Shown here in pieces: positions 56,001 through 63,825 of a DNA stretch of 64,000 nucleotides; positions within the stretch are counted from its first letter, which is position 1; each line of letters starts with the position of its first letter. Both the position numbers and the translations under genes were made by a program. This stretch comes from Roseateles amylovorans (GTDB taxonomy: Bacteria; Pseudomonadota; Gammaproteobacteria; Burkholderiales; Burkholderiaceae_C): positions 558,001 through 622,000 of the forward strand of contig NZ_CP104562.2 in the NCBI RefSeq assembly GCF_025398155.2. The letters run 5' to 3'. Under the pieces are notes generated by a model. The model saw nothing but the letters and a program-made list of their open reading frames with translations, searched no databases and was not told the DNA's origin.

Positions 56001-57232
56001 AGCGCCAGGACCTGGAGCGCCGCGCGCGCGACGACGACGACCGTCCCGTGCTGGTGCGACTGACACGGTATGCACGACCCGGCGGCGAGCCGGTGCTGAT
56101 GATCCACGGCTACAGCGCCAGCGGCACCACCTTCGCCCACCACTCGGTGCGCCCGGGACCGGCCAAGATCCTCTGGGATGCCGGCTACGACGTCTGGATC
56201 GTGGACATGCGCACCAGCGCCGGCCTGCCCACCGCGAAGCTGCCCTGGACCTTCGAGGAATCCGCCTTCAACGACATTCCGCTGGCGGTGGACCGGGTGC
56301 TGCGGGAGACCGGTCGCGAGCAGTTGCATGTCTTCGCCCACTGCATGGGCTCGGTGATGTTGCACATGGCGATGCTGGAACCGCGCCAGCAGCCCTGGGA
56401 GCACTTCTTCCCGCTGCGTCAGCGCCTGATGTCCCGGGTGTCCAAGCTGGTGATCTCGCAGGTCACGCCGCTGATGGTGATGTCGCCCACCAACAGCCTG
56501 CGCGGCGTGCTGATGCAGTATCTGAGGCCCTATCTGCCCTTGAGCGACTTTGCCTTCCGACCGGAGGGGCCGCCCACCTTGATGGATCAGGTGATGGACC
56601 GGCTGCTCTCCAGCCTGCCCTATCCGGACGCGGAATTCGATGTCGAGAATCCGCCGCCGCCCCGCATCCGCCGCACGCCCTGGACGGCGGCGCGCCACCG
56701 CATGGACTTGCTCTACGGCCGCGATTTCGCCGTCACCAACGTGGGCCAGCCGGTGCTGGATTTCATCGACGACCATTTCGGACCGCTGAACATGGACACC
56801 GTGGCGCAGGCAGTGCATTTCGCGCGCTGCCATGAGATCACCGACTGGCAGGGCGCGAGCGTCTATCTGGACAGTCTGGCCAAGAGCCTGGCGATGCTGC
56901 GGGCCTTCCCGGTCTTGTCCCTGCACGGCGAGGACAACGGCCTGTGCAGCGCCGAAAGCGCCGAGCTGCTGCGGGACTATTACGAGCAGGCCGCACCGGG
57001 TCGCTATCACTACCGGGTCATTGCCGGCCACGGTCATCAGGATTGCCTGATCGGGCGCGACATCCAGACGCGTGTCTTCCCTGCGGTGCTGGCCTTCCTG
57101 GCCGAGGGCGGGCCGTCGGCGCCGGGCGGGGAGGGGCGCGGCTCGTCCGATCCCGCAGCGGATCGGGCGTCTGTGGCGGCGGGTGGGGCGCCGTCGCACG
57201 GGGCCTCGACAACGGAAGGCGCCTTCACATGA
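53009..57232 (+). CDS. GMC oxidoreductase (cholesterol-oxidase-like) fused to alpha/beta hydrolase
   Basis: A 1407-aa two-enzyme fusion. Residues ~79-625 form an FAD-dependent GMC oxidoreductase: LLIVGSGYGGAAAAHAF nucleotide fold, CLACGDCATGC with C268-x2-C271-x2-C274-x3-C278 (a cysteine set of ferredoxin-like spacing, also seen in related GMC proteins), VHPLGGCAM (about 563), NPALTITALALRALAHL (about 611). A ~400-residue middle region is unassigned. From ~1028 an alpha/beta hydrolase follows: VLMIHGYSASGTT, nucleophile elbow FAHCMGS with C1112 instead of Ser, D1309 (HGEDN) and H1341/H1343 (GHGHQD). It probably acts on sterol-like or lipid alcohols and esters. ATG 53009 follows CAGGGAGG, inside the kinase gene. 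No signal peptide is seen. Confidence 0.85.
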   Translation: MAPPFEEARPAPPERPSSSSSGAREDARPFGTRWLSRPLEDWMAERLQGDRRATTGESAESAAPEASGDPVDSADPVDLLIVGSGYGGAAAAHAFAGRCDAQGRPLRVVVLERGREYLPGAFPSRFADLPGHVRFASRDAESPTGRREGLFDLRLGPDVCVALANGLGGGSLINAGVMERPTPTVFTEPGWPETFLSEDLSPWFDRAERLLGVRDDSGDNTIERLRGHRPRRLALLRELGGSETRAARLQVAMDTRPRGAAQWSHQACLACGDCATGCNHEAKQSLDTGLLLQAWRAGAELICGASVERLERAAGGGWAVHVQHTDELLRRRQGKAFVVKARRVILAAGSLGSTEILLRSKRAGLPVSHMLGQRFSANGDVLAVGQALPEPLHAVADEQQPAAERQVGPTITAVMRGGADFVVEDLAVPGALRPLFEESFALAGTLDALGRPNTGRHEERAEFDDPFAVRPHQTERYLPMALIGRDSGTGALVLNDDSEEPGCLGVAWPGLRHEPDIARRHAWIERRLQQRGARLLRNPMWQLLPPEMAFLMTGARGPMISVHPLGGCAMADRGCDGVVNPDGQVFVGAGDRVHEDLVVLDGAIVPTSLAINPALTITALALRALAHLTAKWDLNHGPGPVRQERVRPRFRRIEAPKAETPTVIEVRERLGGFVRWPGAPGSPLKYLELGFVYQPKVLTELLRPGPERRLVAAPGSFLRVYEARETPSGRFEIVGPRQGDGRLWWHQERGDGNALFTVPLKDAELAIFQREASGPLRRHARGLAAWVMNRGYRDSVQGALDWLSQRTAAKAPDEPSSGVWARIVNAWHLSGHAGEVRLMRYRLRIDADAGLANGEPLPDWANGLREVLIQGRKRISYTRRGNPWTQLSRLILDPVAGLQPPPGQREIRLELDLHHLARERMPLLRIRQAQDSPTAVRDIGALMAYIARMTIGLHAWTFRKPDEAPPRRIDRLPGAVPDLPTPTVIEMAAGRWGEAGAQRQDLERRARDDDDRPVLVRLTRYARPGGEPVLMIHGYSASGTTFAHHSVRPGPAKILWDAGYDVWIVDMRTSAGLPTAKLPWTFEESAFNDIPLAVDRVLRETGREQLHVFAHCMGSVMLHMAMLEPRQQPWEHFFPLRQRLMSRVSKLVISQVTPLMVMSPTNSLRGVLMQYLRPYLPLSDFAFRPEGPPTLMDQVMDRLLSSLPYPDAEFDVENPPPPRIRRTPWTAARHRMDLLYGRDFAVTNVGQPVLDFIDDHFGPLNMDTVAQAVHFARCHEITDWQGASVYLDSLAKSLAMLRAFPVLSLHGEDNGLCSAESAELLRDYYEQAAPGRYHYRVIAGHGHQDCLIGRDIQTRVFPAVLAFLAEGGPSAPGGEGRGSSDPAADRASVAAGGAPSHGASTTEGAFT

Positions 57233-59295
57233 GCGCCCTGTTGCTGAATGCCGAAGCCCCCTGGCACCGCATTGAACGCGGCGATCCGGAAGGGGACCGA
57301 CTGCCTCTGCTCAGCGCGCTCAAGCCCGAACGTGGCTGGCCGCGCTGGATCCTGCAGGTGCCGATGGCCTGGCGCGGTGGCTGGCACTATGACCGCTTGC
57401 CTGGGGATCTGCGATTCGAGCCGTTCGTGCCGCCGACGCTGGGTGCGCCCGGTGAGCCTTGGCGCTTTGCCCTGCCGCTCAACCAGTTCCCGCCGCTGGT
57501 TGCCGGGGGGATGGCTGCTGTGGCCGCTTCGTTGCCGGCTTCAGGGCCAGGACAGCAGAACGCGCGCACCTCCGAGGAGGGGACCGAGGCGGTGCTGGCG
57601 TCGATGGGCGCCAGGATGCCATCTGCCTGCGGGTTGCTCGTGCTGGCGGTCTATCTGGAGCCGCGCGCGTTGGCGATGGAGGGCGAGCATGGCGGCAGCC
57701 TGCATGAGCTGATCGGGGACGAACTGCTGCGGCAGTTCGATGCCGCCATCGACGAGTTGCTGGCGCTGCCGGCGCATCGGTGGTGGCAGGGCTTCGTGCC
57801 GACGCCGGGGGGGCCGTGGTGGGCCGGGGCGCGCCACGATGCGATGGGCTCGAGCGTCGACGACCACGGCAACGACCACGGCAACGGCAACGGCAACGAG
57901 CCATCTGCCCAGGATGCGGCCGAGTGGCACGAGGTCTGCTTTGCGCTGGCCGCCTGCCAATATCCGCCGGGACTGCTCGATGTCAGTCCGGGCTGCGAGG
58001 CCGACCCTGCGCAGGCGGGACCGGCGATGGCCGCGCTCACGCGGCTGCACCACTTCGCGCGCACGACGGCGCTAGGCGGTGAGGTGTCGATGCTGCTGTT
58101 GGCGGGGGACCAGATCTATGCGGATGCCAGCGGCGGGCTGGCGGACTCGCGCAGTGGGGTGGAGCGCTATGCCCGGGGCTACCGCGAGTTCAAGGGGGGG
58201 CCGGTGCGGCATCTGCCGCCTTCGGTGGCGCGCATCGTTCACAGCGTCGACGACCATGAAATCGTCGACAACTGGGAGCCCGCATCGCCTGGCGGTGTCG
58301 GGCCTTGGTTTGACGTCGCTCGCCAGGCGGCGTGGGACTATCGCTGGGAGGCCGGAGCACGGATTGGCGGTCCGAACTGCCTGTGGCATGAGTTCGACTG
58401 GCGCGGCGCGGCCTTCTTCGTGGCCGATGCGCGCTGCGAGCGCGAACCGCGCCGCGTGGCCAACTGGTCGCGGGCGCGGCTGTGGTCCACCGCTCAGCGC
58501 GATGCCTTTGCGGCGTGGTTGACCCGCACCGCCGGGCGGCCGCGCTTCATGTTGTGCGGCTCCTTGCCTTTGCCGCGTCGCCGCACCACGGCCGAGCATC
58601 CATCCAGTTGCTTGCGGTCGGATGCGTGGGACGGTTATCCCCATAGCCTGCATGAACTGCTGGGCGAAGTCTGGCGTCAGCGGGCGTCGGGGTTGGTGTT
58701 CCTGTCTGGAGACGAGCATCGGTCCGGTTGCGTCACCGTCGAGCTCTCGCCCGTAGGGCGGTCAGTGCCAGAGGTTTCGGCGGCTTTGGTGGCGCCAGCC
58801 TCGGTTGGACAGTTGGCACATCTGGGCGGGAAGCACGCACAGCAGGTTCAGGACCGGCTGATCGTGCGGGACGTGCGGGACGTGCAGAAGGTGCATGAGG
58901 TGCAGGAGGTGCAGCCGCAGGCTCAGCCATCGAACACGGCCACGGATACGGACGCTGATGCTGAGGCTGACGCTGACGCTGACGCTGACGCTGACGCAAC
59001 GGTCCGGATCCATTCGGTCCACAGTTCCGCGCTGTATGCGCCCTGGCCCTTTGCGGTGACGGCGGCGGAGGAACTGGCGGCGCCGGAGGTGTTCGAGTTC
59101 GATGGACCGCAGGGGCAGCGCCTGCGCTGCCGCGTGAGCGGCTGGCAGGATCATCCGGGCGACGGCTTCGCCGTGCTCAAGGTCAGCGGGGGCGAGCTGC
59201 TGCTCTGGTTCGACCGGGCCCACCGGCCGTTGTATGCCGGGGGCTCAACGCCCACGCCGGATGCGCGGCTGCCGTTGACGGCCCGCCCGTTGTGA
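57229..59295 (+). CDS. PhoD-like metallophosphatase family protein
   Basis: A 688-aa protein. The PhoD-type phosphoesterase core is in the second half: AGDQIYAD with D294, SVDDHEIVDNW with D341-D342-H343, CGSLPLPRRRT, and the metal-binding SGDEHRSG with D495. The first ~250 residues are unlike known alkaline phosphatase D and may bind a partner. Two low-complexity inserts are present (a GN/DH repeat about residue 210, and a (DA)n repeat about 575-590). No Tat or Sec signal is seen. ATG 57229 overlaps the fusion gene's stop (ATGA), so the products should work in one pathway; the substrate may be a lipid phosphodiester. Confidence 0.82.
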   Translation: MSALLLNAEAPWHRIERGDPEGDRLPLLSALKPERGWPRWILQVPMAWRGGWHYDRLPGDLRFEPFVPPTLGAPGEPWRFALPLNQFPPLVAGGMAAVAASLPASGPGQQNARTSEEGTEAVLASMGARMPSACGLLVLAVYLEPRALAMEGEHGGSLHELIGDELLRQFDAAIDELLALPAHRWWQGFVPTPGGPWWAGARHDAMGSSVDDHGNDHGNGNGNEPSAQDAAEWHEVCFALAACQYPPGLLDVSPGCEADPAQAGPAMAALTRLHHFARTTALGGEVSMLLLAGDQIYADASGGLADSRSGVERYARGYREFKGGPVRHLPPSVARIVHSVDDHEIVDNWEPASPGGVGPWFDVARQAAWDYRWEAGARIGGPNCLWHEFDWRGAAFFVADARCEREPRRVANWSRARLWSTAQRDAFAAWLTRTAGRPRFMLCGSLPLPRRRTTAEHPSSCLRSDAWDGYPHSLHELLGEVWRQRASGLVFLSGDEHRSGCVTVELSPVGRSVPEVSAALVAPASVGQLAHLGGKHAQQVQDRLIVRDVRDVQKVHEVQEVQPQAQPSNTATDTDADAEADADADADADATVRIHSVHSSALYAPWPFAVTAAEELAAPEVFEFDGPQGQRLRCRVSGWQDHPGDGFAVLKVSGGELLLWFDRAHRPLYAGGSTPTPDARLPLTARPL
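58859..58998 (+). repeat. Low-complexity repeats in the PhoD-like gene
   Basis: Two in-frame simple repeats: 6/9-mers of the GTGCGGGAC/GTGCAG type (about 58866-58917, encoding V-R-D/V-Q/V-H-E units) and GCTGAC hexamers (about 58960-58998, encoding Asp-Ala units). A smaller GGCAAC array lies at about 57877-57898. Confidence 0.8.
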
Positions 59296-59350
59296 GCCTG
59301 TCGTCGTCAGCGGGACGGACGCCACTCGCCGCTCTGCCAGCGCACAGTGC

Positions 59351-59989
59351 TTAATGCCGATTCATGCAGCGCAGGTTGTAGTTCTCCTGCATCTGCTGCA
59401 GAAGCTCCTTTTGCCGTGCATCCAGCGAGGCCATGGCGGCGCGCTTGTCGGCAATCACGGCGCGCATGTTGGCGCAGTGTTCGTCTTGTCGGCGCTGTTC
59501 CGCCTGGGCGGCCGCCAGTTGCTGGCGCTGGTCATCGCGCTGCTGCGACTGTTCGCGGCGCTTCTGATAGAACTTTCGCTGCGCCTCCTGCACATCCTCG
59601 TTGCAACGGGTGCGGAATTCTTCATTCAGCCCCTGAAGCGTGTCCCCACGCACACCGCGGGCCGGCGCCGTGCGAATCGCTTCCTCCAACTGGGCACAGG
59701 CCGATGTCAGGTACTGCGCATATTCCGGTGGCTTGCGCACGCTGCCGGAATAGCTCGATGAGCCATAGCTCGACGAGCCGTAGTTGGACGCGCCGCTGTT
59801 CGAGTTGCCGCCGCCGGCCGGCCCGAAAGTGCCCAGCTTTCCAGGCTGCGGCGGCTGCGGTGCGGCCGAGCCGCAAGGCCGGTCGGAGAAATACGTCGAG
59901 CCGTTGACATTGCAGCGATAGGTCTGCGCCTGGCAGATCGAACTCGTCAGCGAGGCCAGCAACAACAGCAACCAATAGCGCGCACCCAT
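59351..59989 (-). CDS. DUF4124 domain secreted protein
   Basis: A 212-aa protein with signal peptide (cut near CQAQ, about residue 22). A short DUF4124-type motif follows directly (TYRCNVNGSTYFSDRPCG), then a Gly/Ser/Tyr-rich spacer, then a long Gln/Arg/Glu-rich helical region (about 120-200) likely to form a coiled coil. Cys pairs near residues 97, 129, 167 and 207 could form disulfides. Function unknown; proteins of this type are common single-gene units in Burkholderiales. Divergent from the CYTH-CHAD gene. Confidence 0.82.
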   Translation of the reverse strand: MGARYWLLLLLASLTSSICQAQTYRCNVNGSTYFSDRPCGSAAPQPPQPGKLGTFGPAGGGNSNSGASNYGSSSYGSSSYSGSVRKPPEYAQYLTSACAQLEEAIRTAPARGVRGDTLQGLNEEFRTRCNEDVQEAQRKFYQKRREQSQQRDDQRQQLAAAQAEQRRQDEHCANMRAVIADKRAAMASLDARQKELLQQMQENYNLRCMNRH

Positions 59990-60193
59990 GGGAATGTCAG
60001 TTTCTTATCAATTTGTGAACAGCTTGAATTCTCGCCAATGGCTCGCACACGCGCCTGCTGGGGAAAGCCCTTCCACCCAAGGAGGGGTAGCGCAGAGTGA
60101 CAAATGTCTCGAATGGCCCCGCTGGGCCGTTGGGCACTGCCGGGCCGGTCGCGTGGGCTTCGGATCCAGTGACCATGAGACACTGCCCGCGCC

Positions 60194-61732
60194 ATGAATG
60201 AAATCGAACTCCGCTTCCAGATTCCCGCCGCTCAATGGGCCGCTTTGCATCGATGGGTTCAGGGGGAGGCGCGTCAACGGGCACGCACCGAACGTCTGCA
60301 GGCAGCGTATTTCGACACGCCCGCGCGCGACCTGGCGCGAGCCGGTTTCGCGCTGCGCCTGCGTCGGGAGGGTGAGGTCTGGGTGCAGACCCTGAAGGGC
60401 GCCGCGCCCGATGGCATGACCCGTCTGGAACACAACGTGCCGCTGGGCGCCGCCGAGCCGACCCTGCTGGTGGCCCGCCATGCGGACCATCCCGCCGGTC
60501 AAGCGCTGTTGCGGCTGCTGGCCGACCTGCCGGCGGAGGCGTTGACCTGCCTGTTCCGCACCGACATCACCCGCGTCAGCCGCGCCATGCGCACGCCGCA
60601 TGGCGAGGTGGAACTGGCGTTGGACAGCGGCGCGCTGCTGGCGGGCGAGGGCGATGACGCCCGCAGCACACCGGTGGCGGAGCTGGAGATCGAGCTCAAG
60701 CAGGGCGAGCCGCGCGCGGTGCTGGAGGTGGCCCGCCAATGGGCGGTCGGGCGTTTCGGCCTGACGTTGGAATTGCGCACCAAGGCCCTGCGCGGCGACC
60801 TGCTGGCGCGACGTGAGACCTGCGCCCCGGTGTCCGAATCGAAAGCCATCCGCTGGACGGCGGATCAGACAGGCGACCAGGCGTTGAAAACCCTGTTGCG
60901 CGCCTGCCTGGAGCCGGTGATCGGCAATGCCTCGCAGATCCTGGCGGGCGTGCATCGACCGGAACATCTGCATCAGCTGCGCGTCGGCCTTCGACGCCTG
61001 CGGGTCGGCACTCAGCTGTTGGCGGCGGCGGACGAGGTCCCGCTGCAGGCGCTGGCGGCGGGCGCGGCGGCACTGTCGCGCGCGTTGACCGCCGCTCGCG
61101 ATGCCGATGCGCAAGCCATGGCGCCCTGGCGCGCGGAGATCGCGGCGGCCTGGCTGGCGGAGCGGGCGGCGCCGTCGGTCGAGGCATTGCCGGCCGCCCG
61201 TGTGGACGTGGCCGCAGCGCTGCGCGGGCCCGAGGTGCAGGACTGGATGCTGGCGCTGATCGGATGGTTGGCGCTGCCTGCGTCGGAGGCGTCGCCGCCC
61301 GTGGCCTCGAGGGTTCATCCGCCACTGGCGGCGTGGGCCGCCGCAGCGGCACGGCAGATCAAGCGGTTCGAGCGTCTGGATGCGGCGGGCCGCCACCAGC
61401 TGCGGCGCCGGTTGCGTCGCCTGCGGCTCGGCCTGGAACTGGCGCTTGCCGTGCCGGGTGGGGGCGATGGCGCGAGGCTGTCGAAGAAGGAGAAGGAACA
61501 GCGAGACCAGCGGCTGGCCCGGGTGAACGCGGCGCAGCAGGCGCTGGGCGCGCTCAACGACCTGGAAATCGGATTGGCCACCACGCGTGACGACCTGGCC
61601 GTGGCGCTGGCGCATGGCGACGCCGCAGCGGCAGCGCAGGCCGGCTTCGCGCTGGGTTTCCTGCGGCCGCGTCAGGACCAGGCGCTCAGCGTCGCGAGAA
61701 AGGCGCTGCGCAAGATCCGTCGCCTGGACTGA
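60194..61732 (+). CDS. CYTH and CHAD domain protein (inorganic triphosphatase-like)
   Basis: A 512-aa soluble protein. The N-terminal CYTH domain (about 1-200) has E3-I-E5-L-R7, an ExExR form of the usual ExExK motif, and alternating charged strands (YFDTPARDL, FALRLRREGEVWVQTLKG, VAELEIELKQGE) that line the triphosphate tunnel. The CHAD domain (about 225-505) has HLHQLRVGLRRLRVG and RRRLRRLRLGLEL, rich in His and Arg for polyphosphate binding. Family members such as E. coli YgiF split inorganic triphosphate. It could connect functionally with the PPK2 at 8733. Confidence 0.93.
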   Translation: MNEIELRFQIPAAQWAALHRWVQGEARQRARTERLQAAYFDTPARDLARAGFALRLRREGEVWVQTLKGAAPDGMTRLEHNVPLGAAEPTLLVARHADHPAGQALLRLLADLPAEALTCLFRTDITRVSRAMRTPHGEVELALDSGALLAGEGDDARSTPVAELEIELKQGEPRAVLEVARQWAVGRFGLTLELRTKALRGDLLARRETCAPVSESKAIRWTADQTGDQALKTLLRACLEPVIGNASQILAGVHRPEHLHQLRVGLRRLRVGTQLLAAADEVPLQALAAGAAALSRALTAARDADAQAMAPWRAEIAAAWLAERAAPSVEALPAARVDVAAALRGPEVQDWMLALIGWLALPASEASPPVASRVHPPLAAWAAAAARQIKRFERLDAAGRHQLRRRLRRLRLGLELALAVPGGGDGARLSKKEKEQRDQRLARVNAAQQALGALNDLEIGLATTRDDLAVALAHGDAAAAAQAGFALGFLRPRQDQALSVARKALRKIRRLD

Positions 61733-61777
61733 TCCGCCGCAGCGACCGGCCCGCCGTGCGCCCCTGGCCGTGCACGT

Positions 61778-62518
61778 TCAGACCGCTCCTGCTCCGGTGA
61801 CGCGGGCGCTGCTGGCGAGCATCTCATGCACGTCGTGCGTCATCACCGCCAGGAAGGCGGCCAGCGCGATGTAGTAACTGGCGTATTCCCATTTCACCGC
61901 GGTCGGCACTGCGTAGTAGCTGAGCGCTTCCTCGCTGTCGCTGCGATAGCGCCAGGCCTTCACCACCTGAGGAAAGGCCAGCAGCGCGATCAACAGCAGC
62001 ATCGGGCTGGGCCGGTAGAGGAACAGCGCGATCAGCACCGGCACGCCCAGCAGCCAGATCCGCGGGGACAGCACGGCGGTGATCCGTCCACCGTCGAACG
62101 GCGACAGCGGAATCAGATTGAACAGGTTGATGAAGAAGCCGGCATAGGAGACCGCCAGCAGCCAGTTGGCGTCGTAGCTGCGGGCCATGAAATAGCACAG
62201 CGTGGCGCCCACGGTGCCCACCAGCGGACCGGCCAGGCCGACAAAGGCCTCCGTCTGCGCGTCATGCGGCATGTCCTTGAGCTCGACCCAGGCGCCGACG
62301 AACGGAATGAAGGTCGGCAGCCCGACCTGCAAGCCCTTGTAGCGCGCGGCGATGAAGTGGCCCATCTCATGCACGAAGATCAGACCGACGAAGCCGACCG
62401 CATAGCGCCAGCCGTAGATCCAGGCATAGGCCAGCACCGACAGCAGCATCGTGCCGCCGCTGAGCAGCAGCTTGCCGAACTTGGCGCCGGACAGCAGAAG
62501 AAGCAGAAGTTTGATCAT
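61778..62518 (-). CDS. Site-2 protease family membrane metallopeptidase
   Basis: A 246-aa intramembrane protease of the S2P/M50 type. The zinc motif is H50-E51-M-G-H54 in the first core helix. The second conserved motif is NLIPLSPFDGG (about 139-149), carrying the third ligand Asp. About six membrane helices are predicted. No PDZ domain is seen, so it belongs to the compact subgroup. The substrate is unknown. The DUF2167 protein gene follows upstream on the same strand with a 103-bp gap. Confidence 0.93.
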   Translation of the reverse strand: MIKLLLLLLSGAKFGKLLLSGGTMLLSVLAYAWIYGWRYAVGFVGLIFVHEMGHFIAARYKGLQVGLPTFIPFVGAWVELKDMPHDAQTEAFVGLAGPLVGTVGATLCYFMARSYDANWLLAVSYAGFFINLFNLIPLSPFDGGRITAVLSPRIWLLGVPVLIALFLYRPSPMLLLIALLAFPQVVKAWRYRSDSEEALSYYAVPTAVKWEYASYYIALAAFLAVMTHDVHEMLASSARVTGAGAV

Positions 62519-62621
62519 GGAGCGACAGTGGCGCGAAAGCGCCCAGCGCGTTGGCCGAGCGCGGGCGGGAGTCAGGCGCTCGGCCTGTGCCCCGCCGGCC
62601 GCTGGCCGCGCAGCAGGTGAG

Positions 62622-63521
62622 TCAGGCGTCCTTCTTGCGACCGAACAGCTTCAGCATCGCACCGCCGAGGCCCAGCGCCGCCAGGATCCCGACCTTCGCG
62701 AACTTCGCGAGGAAGGCAAAGATCACCGCGAAAAAGCCCAGCTTCTTCGCGCCCACACCCAGCACCAGCGCCGCCAGGCCGTACTCCGCGACCTTGTCGG
62801 TGCTCTGGTTGAAGTCCACATAGCGCTTGCCGTTGTCGAACTCCATCGCGCCCAGCAGCATCTGGGCTTCGCCTTTGTACTTGGGCAGTTCATTCAAACC
62901 GGTCACCAGGTTCAGGCTCATGTAGCCCTCGCGGCCCAGTGCATAGGTGTTGTAGTTGACGCCTTGCGGCTCATTGGCTGCGGCGCCCTTGTCGCGCGAG
63001 CTCATGGCCCAGATCAGCCGATGGCTGTCGGCGGCGTAATGCGGCTGTTCGGCCCAGCCGACGATCTCCATCGGCGCCACGCCCATCTTCTTGCGTTCTT
63101 CGTTGGCCGCCTCGGTGCCTTCGCGGTAGCTCTTGAGCATGTCCGCGGCATCCCAGTTCTTGGCGTCGTCGTCCTTGATGTAGCCGGACGCCTCGTAGCG
63201 GACGGTGGCGAACCAACTGCCGTCGCCCTCCGGGAAGATCAGGCCCTGCAGTTGCTCGTGCTTGCCGGGATTGCCCATGGCGCGCAGCAGATGGCCGGCC
63301 TCGGGTTGGGGAATGAACACCTTGCCGGCGGGCAGATGCAGCGTCGCCTGGTTGGCCAGCTTCACATCCTGCGGACCGGACTTCGCGGCCGCCTTGGCGG
63401 CGGCGAAGGCCTGCTTCTCCGCCGCCTCGGTCTGCGCGCCGGCACCGGCGGCCATGAACAGGGCGCCGAACGCCAAGGCGCTGGCCAGTGCCCGCGTCCA
63501 GCGGGTCGTCATCTTGATCAT
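62622..63521 (-). CDS. DUF2167 membrane protein
   Basis: A 299-aa exported membrane protein. The signal peptide ends near AGAQT (about residue 30). A soluble domain of ~200 residues has the DUF2167 marks LANQATLHLPAGKVFIP, GLIFPEGDGSWFATVRYEASGYIKDDDAKNWDAADML, VGWAEQPHYAADSHRLIWAM and NYNTYALGREGYMSLNLV. A C-terminal pair of hydrophobic helices (about 248-285) ends with a basic tail. GGGAGG precedes ATG 63521. It is likely co-expressed with the site-2 protease downstream. Function unknown. Confidence 0.92.
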   Translation of the reverse strand: MIKMTTRWTRALASALAFGALFMAAGAGAQTEAAEKQAFAAAKAAAKSGPQDVKLANQATLHLPAGKVFIPQPEAGHLLRAMGNPGKHEQLQGLIFPEGDGSWFATVRYEASGYIKDDDAKNWDAADMLKSYREGTEAANEERKKMGVAPMEIVGWAEQPHYAADSHRLIWAMSSRDKGAAANEPQGVNYNTYALGREGYMSLNLVTGLNELPKYKGEAQMLLGAMEFDNGKRYVDFNQSTDKVAEYGLAALVLGVGAKKLGFFAVIFAFLAKFAKVGILAALGLGGAMLKLFGRKKDA

Positions 63522-63825
63522 TCGTTCCTCCCGAAATCGACCCGGGGAACGGGGTCGAAGCGCGCGAGTCTATCGATGGCGAGATCAGGAAAAACCGAAC
63601 TCCCCCATGAGAGGGGAGCTGGATGAGACGAATCGCACAAAAAAAGTCACGCATGCCGCTGACAAGCGGTGAGCGTCGTGGGGGCGCCATGGCGGACCGG
63701 AAGGCGGTGGATCAGCCAACGCCACTGAAACCTGACGAACGCTTGCAGCACTGACGCCGGACCTCGCAAGCAGCGGGTGGAAGGCGCCATGGCGCGTTGG
63801 CAACTGAGGCAAGAACGGGAAGCGG

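Noticed and set aside
53066..57199. 1377-codon minus-strand frame antisense to the GMC fusion
   Set aside because: The plus-strand product has clear FAD and hydrolase motifs; the antisense product has none.
63590..63625. Minus-strand terminator at the CTCCCC/GGGGAG hairpin
   Set aside because: A stem followed by a T-rich run is readable on the minus strand, but no supported minus-strand gene lies upstream of it.
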